Shown here one piece after another: positions 7,682 to 13,394 of a stretch of 13,394 bases of DNA. Position 1 is the stretch's first letter; each line of letters begins with the position of its first letter. This DNA comes from Candidatus Omnitrophota bacterium (GTDB lineage: Bacteria > Omnitrophota > Gorgyraeia > Zapsychrales > JANLHA01). Under the pieces are notes generated by a model, which saw only the letters and a list, made by a program, of their open reading frames with translations, was not told the origin of the DNA and did no database searches. The stretch lies in the NCBI GenBank assembly GCA_024653845.1, contig JANLHA010000122.1:1-13394 (forward strand). Reading direction: 5' to 3'. Both the position numbers and the translations under genes were made by a program.

Positions 7682-9682
7682 TCAAGTTCCTTTCTCAAAA
7701 TTCGTCATTACCATTTCTTTAGCATGTTTCGATTCAATCTTAGGTAACGTAAAAAAGAATGTGCTTCCTTTTCCAGGCTGAGATTCAACCCATATTTTGC
7801 CTCGATGAGTTTCGACAATTTTTTTACAAATAGCCAAACCTATCCCCGTCCCTGGATATTCCTCTCTGGTATGGAGACGTCTAAAAATTTCAAAAATCTG
7901 CTCTTGATATTGGGGTTCAATTCCAATCCCATTGTCTTGAATCGAAAATAACCAATCAACATTCTGCAACTTGGCAGAAACACGGATCTGCGGCTCTTGG
8001 TCCTTACAATACTTGATGGCATTACTGATCAAATTTTGAAAAAGTTGAGTCAATTGCAATGGATTTCCCCACACCCATGGTAATTCTTCACAAGTGATCT
8101 TAGCCTGATATTTCTTGATCATCAAATCGAGATTCTCGACGGCTTGGCTAAAAATGCGGTTCATGTCAACGTCCTGGTAAGAAGCTTCCTTCCCAAGACG
8201 AGAATACATCAATAGACCCTGAATCATGTCCTGCATACGTCCAACATTATTGATGATGTAATGGATATATTTCCCCGTCGTAGCGTCTACATGCTCTTTA
8301 TTTTTCTTAGCCCAGAGTTGCACATAACTGGAAACGATTCTTAAGGGCTCTTGCAAATCATGCGAAGCGACAAAGGCAAATTGCTCAAGCTGTTTATTGC
8401 TTTCTTGTAGAGCTTGGGTGTAACGTTGAATCCTTTCTTCGGTTTTTTTCCGTTCGGTAATATCCACGATGGAGGCAAGCACAAAAATTTCTCCCATAAT
8501 TTCCACCGGCGTCAATCCAATCTCAACTGGAACTTCTGTACCATCTTTACGCAACCCATAAAGGTCTCGTCCAGCTCCCATCGGCCGTGGCTCTGGGTTA
8601 CGAATGAACGCTTCCCGATATTCCTGATGTTTGCTTCGTACGGATTGAGGAACGAGAAACTCAATGGATTGCCCTATCAATTCTTCTCGAAGATAAGAAA
8701 ATAATTGCTCTGCCATTTTGTTAATGAGCACAATTTTCCCTTGCCGATCAACCATGATCATAGCATGCGGAGAAAATTCCACCACTCGCTGGAACCGCTC
8801 TTCCGCTTGTTTTCTTTCGGTAATGTCATGACAATTGATGACGAGGGCTTCGATACTAGACTCTTGCAAAAAGTTGCTTCCCGTTCCCTCCATCCATCGC
8901 CAGGATCCATTTTTATGTCTGACCCGGCATTCCCCTGTCAAGGACATCGTCTTTTGTAAAATTTCTTTAAGGAGACTTTTAATATTTTCCACATCATCAG
9001 GATGAATCAATTCAAAAATATTCTTTCCCAAACGCTCTTCAACCGAATATCCTAAGAGGGTCTTCACAGATGGGCTGGTATAAAGGATCACTCCGTTAGG
9101 ATCAATTTGCATGAGAAGATCAACACTATTTTCAATCAAAGTCCGAAACCATTTCTCCCTTTCCCTCAAGATATATTCCGCCTGCTTGAACACGGTGATG
9201 TCTCTCACAATTATCGAAGCGCCAATAAGATGACCCATTTCATCCTTGATAGGAGAAATGGTCAACGCCACATGAACTTGCTGTCCACTCTTTTTCTGAT
9301 GGATCATTTCAGCATTCTTAATTGCTTGTCCATCCTTTAAGGCCTCCAAAAATTTCTTCCACTGAGCTTTCCCATGAGGGGCAATCAAAAGATTGATCGA
9401 TTTACCTATGATTTCTTCATAAGAATATCCATATAATTCCTCGGCCCCAGGATTCCATGTGGTCACAGCCCCCTCAAGTGTTTGACCAATGATAGCTTCT
9501 TGAGAAGATTCAATGATGGCTTTCCCCATGGGCGAGGAAAGACTCATAAAGGCCCCCTGATAGCCTTGAGGAACCTCTGAAGAAGATTTTGATTTTCTGA
9601 ATTGTTGATAATACGCGTAAAGCAGAATAAAAAGAAGAGCACAATTGACAATAATCAGGATGGAGAGAACGACCATCAACAT
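7682..9682 (-). CDS. Membrane-anchored triple-PAS sensor histidine kinase
   Basis: This 666-residue protein begins with one hydrophobic segment (about 3-24) followed by a basic QQFRKSK stretch, so it is probably tethered with its sensor domains in the cytoplasm. Three PAS domains follow: about 52-165 (AIIGQTLEGAVTTWNPGAEELYGY core), about 175-290 (ending in HDITERK) and about 295-412 (ending in VDITERK). A short helical linker leads to a phytochrome-kinase-like HisKA with His441 in FAFVASHDLQEPLRI. HATPase_c carries NLISNAIKY, DNGIGIEP and GTGIGLAICKKIV. PAS1 closely resembles the PAS domain of the REC-PAS-GAF-GGDEF protein encoded just upstream. The gene starts eight bases after that frame ends, with no clear Shine-Dalgarno site, so coupled translation is likely. 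If so, the premature stop upstream might affect its expression. The ligand of the PAS domains cannot be told. Confidence 0.92.
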   Translation of the reverse strand: MLMVVLSILIIVNCALLFILLYAYYQQFRKSKSSSEVPQGYQGAFMSLSSPMGKAIIESSQEAIIGQTLEGAVTTWNPGAEELYGYSYEEIIGKSINLLIAPHGKAQWKKFLEALKDGQAIKNAEMIHQKKSGQQVHVALTISPIKDEMGHLIGASIIVRDITVFKQAEYILREREKWFRTLIENSVDLLMQIDPNGVILYTSPSVKTLLGYSVEERLGKNIFELIHPDDVENIKSLLKEILQKTMSLTGECRVRHKNGSWRWMEGTGSNFLQESSIEALVINCHDITERKQAEERFQRVVEFSPHAMIMVDRQGKIVLINKMAEQLFSYLREELIGQSIEFLVPQSVRSKHQEYREAFIRNPEPRPMGAGRDLYGLRKDGTEVPVEIGLTPVEIMGEIFVLASIVDITERKKTEERIQRYTQALQESNKQLEQFAFVASHDLQEPLRIVSSYVQLWAKKNKEHVDATTGKYIHYIINNVGRMQDMIQGLLMYSRLGKEASYQDVDMNRIFSQAVENLDLMIKKYQAKITCEELPWVWGNPLQLTQLFQNLISNAIKYCKDQEPQIRVSAKLQNVDWLFSIQDNGIGIEPQYQEQIFEIFRRLHTREEYPGTGIGLAICKKIVETHRGKIWVESQPGKGSTFFFTLPKIESKHAKEMVMTNFEKGT

Positions 9683-9690
9683 AAATATTT

Positions 9691-9963
9691 TCAGTCTTTA
9701 GTTTTTTCTTTCTTTAGCTTCTTGATGCGATAAAGAGCAAAATCTGCCTGACGAACAAGGGCATAACGATCCATTTTGTCTCGATAAGAAGTCACGCCAA
9801 TGCTAACTGTGATTTTACGGTGCAAGTTTAAATTTTGAACCGCAGTTTCAATTTTCTGTGCAACAAGATTAGCCTGCGATTCCGTGCTTTCAGGAAGAAT
9901 CACAACAAATTCATCCCCAGCATAGCGACAAAGGACATCCACTTTCCGTAAACATCCTCTCAT
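9691..9963 (-). pseudogene. C-terminal half of an interrupted GGDEF domain
   Basis: These 90 codons continue the frame at 9976-11442 after one TAA. They encode the rest of a GGDEF domain: an RxxD inhibitory site (RKVD), five residues, then the active-site loop as AGDEF rather than GGDEF (RYAGDEFVVILPE), and the closing ITVSIGVTSYRDK and ADFALYRIKK elements. AGDEF variants can be active in known cyclases, so A for G alone is not disabling. On its own the fragment lacks the first metal-binding Asp and is probably inactive. A GGA lies about six bases before the ATG at 9963, so re-initiation is conceivable. The likeliest reading is a nonsense mutation or sequencing error in a 583-residue gene. 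Confidence 0.75.
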
Positions 9964-9975
9964 GGCTTTTCCAAT

Positions 9976-11442
9976 TTATTTAAGAAGTTGGTCGCCGTCG
10001 ACATGTCCAAATCGATCATTATAAGATTTGAAATCATCCACATCGACCATCAATAAACATAGCTTACCAGGATAACGTTCCAAGCGATGAATTTCGTATT
10101 CCAATGTTTTTGAAAAATAACGATAGTTATACATTTCGGTTAAAGGATCGATGGTTGCCCAGTAATGCAATTTTTGATAAAGCTGAGACGCTTCCAACGC
10201 TACCGCAATCTGACGAGTGATCATACAAACAATTTTCAGGTCCGCTTCATTAAACACATGATCTTGGGTCTGCTTCTCGGAAACATTCAAGACTCCCTTA
10301 ATCTGATCATTCAAAACAATCGGTGCACTGATAAAGGAGTCCCATCGGTAGGAAGAACGTCTTTCTCTCGGAGGATCCATTTCTTTCTCAATATCTTTGA
10401 CCAAAATGGGTTTTCGCCTTTCTAAAACAATACCTGAAACAGGGTCTCCCCACTTGACACGTCTTTTGAGAAATTCTTCATCTTTAATACCCCATGCCCC
10501 CTTAATGGCTAAATCATAATGGTAATCGTCAAACATCATCAAAGAGCACCGACCCGCTTCCAACAATGAAGCTGTATTCTGCACAATAAAATCAACCAAA
10601 TCCTCCATCTTGTGGATCTGATGAAGACCTGCTTCAATATTTAAAACTTGTTCCAATTTTAATTTTTCGTTTTCTAAAGCCCTTGTCAACTCCTCCAGCT
10701 TTTGTTTTATTCTGATCGTTTCTGTAAGATCCCGGGCAATCGTAGAAGCTCCGACAAATTTTTTCTCTTTATCAAAAATAGGAGAAATCGTCATGGAGAC
10801 GTGAACCAACTCACCATTCTTCTTCCGACGGATGGTTTCAAAGTTGACAACCTTCTCACCACGCTGAATACGATGAAGAATTTCTTCCAATTCTTGCTTG
10901 CGATCTTCCGGAAAGATTTTTAAAATAGATTGACCAATCATGTCTTGAGCCAAATAACCGTAAAGTTTTTCAGCTCCAGCGTTCCAGCTGGTGACCACTC
11001 CTTCGAGAGTTTTTCCAATAATGGCATCAGACGTATTGTCGATAATGGTTGCCAAATAAGAGTCTTGTTCATTACGTAAAACCCGATTGATTTCAGGAAG
11101 AAGCATCTCTTTAAAAGAGGTTTTACTGACATAAGAATCTGCCTTGGATTGATAACCCGTCACACGATCGCGATCACTTTGCTTGGAAGTAAGGATAATG
11201 ACAGGGATAGATGTCTCCAGATGAGATTTTAATCGTCGACAAACTTCAAAACCATCAATGCCGGGGAGGACAACATCGGCGATGACGAGGTCCGGGGTAT
11301 TTTTCTTTGCTTTTTCCATCGCTTCTTCCCCAGAAGAAGCTGTTGTAACTTCATACCCATTAAGCTCGAGACGAGACTTGACCATCAAAGCCATGTCAGG
11401 TTCATCATCAACAACGAGGATTCGTTTGGGTAAGCGGGACAT
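9976..11442 (-). CDS. REC-PAS-GAF-GGDEF response regulator, truncated by in-frame stop
   Basis: This 488-codon frame starts with a receiver domain (about 7-122; acidic pocket VVDDE, acceptor Asp56 in IADVVLPGIDG, Lys107). It continues with a PAS domain (about 130-242), a short coiled linker, a GAF domain (about 268-418, with WGDPVSG and SAPIVLNDQIKGVLNV) and the first half of a GGDEF domain (DPLTEMYNYRYF, then the metal and substrate segment VDVDDFKSYND with Asp467). It then meets TAA right after GDQLLK, and the same frame resumes with IGKAMRG and the AGDEF loop. Intact, it would be a phosphorylation-controlled diguanylate cyclase making c-di-GMP. As read, it ends before the active site. The start is set by the REC domain, and a promoter sits only five bases upstream. 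It is the first gene of the signalling operon. Confidence 0.88.
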   Translation of the reverse strand: MSRLPKRILVVDDEPDMALMVKSRLELNGYEVTTASSGEEAMEKAKKNTPDLVIADVVLPGIDGFEVCRRLKSHLETSIPVIILTSKQSDRDRVTGYQSKADSYVSKTSFKEMLLPEINRVLRNEQDSYLATIIDNTSDAIIGKTLEGVVTSWNAGAEKLYGYLAQDMIGQSILKIFPEDRKQELEEILHRIQRGEKVVNFETIRRKKNGELVHVSMTISPIFDKEKKFVGASTIARDLTETIRIKQKLEELTRALENEKLKLEQVLNIEAGLHQIHKMEDLVDFIVQNTASLLEAGRCSLMMFDDYHYDLAIKGAWGIKDEEFLKRRVKWGDPVSGIVLERRKPILVKDIEKEMDPPRERRSSYRWDSFISAPIVLNDQIKGVLNVSEKQTQDHVFNEADLKIVCMITRQIAVALEASQLYQKLHYWATIDPLTEMYNYRYFSKTLEYEIHRLERYPGKLCLLMVDVDDFKSYNDRFGHVDGDQLLK

Positions 11443-11447
11443 GTTGT

Positions 11448-11456
11448 ATTATACCA
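11448..11456 (-). promoter_or_regulatory. Extended -10 promoter of the signalling operon, possibly leaderless
   Basis: TGG followed by a perfect TATAAT (11453-11448) is an extended -10. No good -35 is visible at 16-18 bp spacing. Only five bases separate TATAAT from the ATG at 11442, so transcription would start on or beside the start codon. An AT-only stem-loop with arms TTAAG/CTTAA lies just upstream, over the -35 region. Confidence 0.55.
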
Positions 11457-11494
11457 TTATTTTTAAGAACACACTTAATCAAAAAATAAAATTA

Positions 11495-12397
11495 TTATCT
11501 AACATTTAACAGTGCATAACCGCGCAAAATGCTTTCTCCGATCATCTGCACAATATTTTTGTAATCTCCATAATCAGCTTTTCCCAAAGCCATATAATAG
11601 GCATACCGGTCATCAATGCTCACCAAAGTCGGAGCAAATCCCTGACTTAACAATTGGGCAATCATCAAAAGGCGTCCCACACGACCATTCCCGTCGAAAA
11701 AAGGATGAATGGCTTCAAACTCATAATGGGCTATGGCCACCTTCCCTATAGGGTCCTTACCATACTGCTGAAAATCTTTGATCAGCGCTCTCATTTTTAA
11801 AGGAACATCTTGATACGAAGGTAAAGCTTTATCGGTATTCGTCAAGTTGACATGCCCTGTTCGATATTTCCCAGGAAGCTTATTGGGAAAGTTATACATC
11901 ACAATTTCATGCAATTTGAGAATGAAAGATTCATCAACTTTAAAGCCTGGCTTGACGTGATCGAGCAGGAAATCCAAAGCATTTTTATGGTTCACCGCTT
12001 CAAGGATTTCAAAAAGCTCTTTTCCGCGCGCCATCTTTCCTTTAAAAGCCAATTGAGTTTCCGCCATGGTCATGCGGCTTCCTTCAATGGCATTGGAATG
12101 ATATGTCATTTCTAGAAAAAATTTTTCGCGAATTGCCAAATCGCTCTTTAGAAGTTGCAATGGATTCTGGGTTTTCTTTCGCAAATCTAAAATGACCGGC
12201 CGTAGATCCACATATTCTTTGAACAGCTGATCAATGTCTTTGGATTGAGCAGGATGCGGCGTGACTTTCTGATCTAGCCAACGATAAACCGTCTTATAAG
12301 TCACTTCAAGACGCCGGGCCAAATCGGAACGGGACATTTCTGTCGCTTCCAAAATTCTTTGAAGTTTTTCGTGATCTGTGAGTAAATATTTTTTCAT
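11495..12397 (-). CDS. HTH-Fic family protein (AMP-transferase)
   Basis: Fic proteins usually transfer AMP from ATP to a hydroxyl side chain of a target protein. This 300-residue protein has an Xre-like helix-turn-helix (about 11-45, MSRSDLARRLEVTYKTVYRWL at its core) and then a Fic domain. The active-site motif is complete: HPFFDGNGRVGR, residues 231-242, with catalytic His231. An inhibitory-helix motif (S/T)xxxE(G/N) is present as SNAIEG (101-106, Glu105) before the Fic core, making it a self-inhibited class II Fic. A partial flap region (KALPSYQDV) is visible. The DNA-binding domain suggests it controls its own promoter, where a dyad covers the -10 and start point. It sits between gpsA and the signalling operon as a separate unit, with no separate antitoxin gene. 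The target is unknown. Confidence 0.93.
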   Translation of the reverse strand: MKKYLLTDHEKLQRILEATEMSRSDLARRLEVTYKTVYRWLDQKVTPHPAQSKDIDQLFKEYVDLRPVILDLRKKTQNPLQLLKSDLAIREKFFLEMTYHSNAIEGSRMTMAETQLAFKGKMARGKELFEILEAVNHKNALDFLLDHVKPGFKVDESFILKLHEIVMYNFPNKLPGKYRTGHVNLTNTDKALPSYQDVPLKMRALIKDFQQYGKDPIGKVAIAHYEFEAIHPFFDGNGRVGRLLMIAQLLSQGFAPTLVSIDDRYAYYMALGKADYGDYKNIVQMIGESILRGYALLNVR

Positions 12398-12403
12398 AGC
12401 AAT

Positions 12404-12450
12404 GGGACATTTATAATATATTACATTAAATACAATATACCATATGTCCT
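12404..12450. promoter_or_regulatory. Nested inverted repeat over the fic promoter, candidate operator
   Basis: Outer arms GGACAT (12405-12410) and ATGTCC (12444-12449) enclose a 21-bp imperfect palindrome at 12418-12438. In it the half-sites ATATT-AC-ATT and AAT-AC-AATAT match at 8 of 10 paired positions around a central A. The inner dyad overlaps the -10 box and the predicted transcription start of fic, where a repressor would block transcription. Auto-repression by the HTH domain of the Fic protein is the natural inference, but it is untested and AT-rich sequence can give palindromes by chance. Confidence 0.45.
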
Positions 12451-12462
12451 ATTATATTTCAA
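12434..12462 (-). promoter_or_regulatory. Sigma70-type promoter of the fic gene
   Basis: TTGAAA (12462-12457) and TATATT (12439-12434) are separated by exactly 17 bp. TGG directly precedes the -10, giving an extended -10 as well. The predicted start near 12427 leaves a leader of about 30 nt with no obvious Shine-Dalgarno site. Confidence 0.65.
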
Positions 12463-12488
12463 CAGTTTATTGTATTGCGGGATATGAA

Positions 12489-13394
12489 TTACTCTGCGCC
12501 GCTGTCGCGCCCCATAAGATCGGCGACGGCTTTTTGAGGAAGTTTTCCCTGATGCAGGACCTTATAAATTTCTGTAGAAATTGGCATGCGGACTTTATAT
12601 TTACGCGAAAGTCGATAAACGGCTTTGGCATTCTCCACACCCTCCGCAATCATGTCCATTGACGAGCTCACCTCCTGAAGAGACTTGCCCCTTCCAACCT
12701 GCTCTCCAACGGTACGGTTACGACTCTGCGGACTAAAACATGTGGTGACAAGATCGCCTAAACCAGCCAAACCAAAAAAAGTTTTTGATTGAGCACCCAT
12801 CGCCTTACCTAAATGCGACATCTCAACTAAACTCCGTGTCAAAATGGCGGCTTTGGTATTTGTCCCATACCCCAATCCATCACAAACGCCACAAGCAATG
12901 GCAATCACATTTTTAAAGCTTCCTCCCAACTCCAATCCAATAACATCATTATTGGTATATATTCGAAATGTTTCAGAGTTGAAAACTTTTTGCAAGGCAT
13001 TCGCCAAAACTCGATTCCGTGACGCAATCACCGCCGTCGAAGGCACACCTTTTGCCACTTCCATCGCAATGGTTGGCCCCGAAAGAACCGCCAATGGGAT
13101 TGGTCCTAAAATCTCTTCAATCACTTCCGACATTCGTTTTAAAGTTTTGGTGTCAATGCCTTTGACCAGACTCAGCATTGGAACTTTTGTGGGATAAAGT
13201 TTCTTGGATTTCTTGAGAACATCAACAACAAACTGTGAAGGAACCGCTAAAATCATCAACTCTGCCGCTTGAAAAGCCTCTTCAAAAGAAGACGTAAGAC
13301 GAATCTCCCTAGGGATTGTAATTCCTGGAAGAAATTTCTGATTGTATCCTGTGGACTGAATATTCTGGATGTTTTCAGAATATTCAGTCCACAG
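12489..13394 (-). CDS. gpsA: NAD(P)-dependent glycerol-3-phosphate dehydrogenase, 5' end missing
   Basis: GpsA reduces dihydroxyacetone phosphate to sn-glycerol 3-phosphate for phospholipid synthesis. The frame stays open to the right edge: 13394 down to 13260 encodes 45 codons that fit the family (LW, then E-x-I, N, FLPG), so the gene enters the window from outside. About 300 residues are seen, and only the N-terminal Rossmann glycine motif is missing. Other signatures are LILAV-type MILAVPSQF, LSLVKGID, LSGPTIAMEVAKGVPS, the substrate region GLELGGSFKNVIAIACGVCDGLGYGTNTKAAILTRSL (with its catalytic lysine) and FGLAGLGDLVTTC, plus SRNRTVGEQVGRGK. TTG at 13259 is an internal codon, not a start. 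The last gene of its unit, it is followed by the fic promoter with no clear terminator. Confidence 0.96.
   Translation of the reverse strand: MWTEYSENIQNIQSTGYNQKFLPGITIPREIRLTSSFEEAFQAAELMILAVPSQFVVDVLKKSKKLYPTKVPMLSLVKGIDTKTLKRMSEVIEEILGPIPLAVLSGPTIAMEVAKGVPSTAVIASRNRVLANALQKVFNSETFRIYTNNDVIGLELGGSFKNVIAIACGVCDGLGYGTNTKAAILTRSLVEMSHLGKAMGAQSKTFFGLAGLGDLVTTCFSPQSRNRTVGEQVGRGKSLQEVSSSMDMIAEGVENAKAVYRLSRKYKVRMPISTEIYKVLHQGKLPQKAVADLMGRDSGAE
13349..13394. repeat. Perfect 19-bp inverted repeat inside gpsA at the window edge
   Basis: CTGTGGACTGAATATTCTG (13349-13367) and its exact reverse complement (13376-13394) flank the 8-nt spacer GATGTTTT. Both arms are read as gpsA codons, and the encoded residues align without gaps to the normal GpsA pattern LW-x5-E-x-I...N...FLPG. 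The outer arm ends exactly at the last base of the window, so the true extent cannot be seen. Confidence 0.85.

Noticed and set aside
9976..9978. Reassigned or read-through TAA codon
   Set aside because: Other genes here end in TAA as a true stop (lysC, hom-preceding PilZ, fic, gpsA), so a changed genetic code is not supported.
11461..11490. Possible terminator after fic
   Set aside because: The stem-loop (TTAAG/CTTAA with flanking A/T pairs) has almost no GC and no T-tract after it; it overlaps the next promoter region instead.
1..13394. CRISPR array, insertion sequence or prophage
   Set aside because: No direct-repeat array, transposase, integrase or phage gene is seen; all genes are housekeeping, signalling or Fic.

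Overview
The window is a compact, almost fully coding piece of a bacterial chromosome. Every gene I can support lies on the minus strand, so transcription runs from high to low coordinates. Base composition looks AT-leaning (roughly low-to-mid 40s % GC by eye). Histidine kinases with several PAS domains, a GGDEF protein, a PilZ protein and a standalone CoaB suggest an environmental Gram-negative-type bacterium, possibly an uncultivated lineage such as Omnitrophota. That placement is a guess, because nothing in the window is a taxonomic marker.

Layout from right to left. (1) 12489-13394: gpsA (glycerol-3-phosphate dehydrogenase), cut by the right window edge; a perfect 19-bp inverted repeat sits inside its coding sequence exactly at that edge. 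(2) 11495-12397: an HTH-Fic AMP-transferase with its own promoter, which is covered by an AT-rich dyad. (3) 6164-11442: a signalling operon encoding REC-PAS-GAF-GGDEF (broken by one in-frame TAA before the AGDEF active site), a membrane triple-PAS histidine kinase, and a soluble REC-REC-histidine kinase. A likely terminator follows. (4) 9-6057: a second transcription unit with its own promoter, beginning with tRNA-Pro(GGG) and continuing through a PilZ protein, hom, thrC, coaB, an ApgM-like enzyme and lysC, with short gaps or overlaps throughout.

The second unit covers aspartate to threonine: LysC makes aspartyl phosphate, Hom makes homoserine and ThrC makes threonine. No GHMP-type homoserine kinase (thrB) is present. 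The ApgM-like protein sits where it would be expected and is the best candidate for the missing step. A GC-rich hairpin element of about 79 bp lies between thrC and coaB and artificially lengthens the coaB reading frame.

The signalling unit has no DNA-binding output. It looks like a phosphorelay plus c-di-GMP module, and the PilZ protein just beyond it carries an intact c-di-GMP-binding signature. The points most worth checking are the interrupted diguanylate cyclase, the hairpin element, the tRNA-PilZ junction, the Fic promoter dyad and the non-canonical homoserine kinase. No stretch longer than 300 bases lacks a gene.
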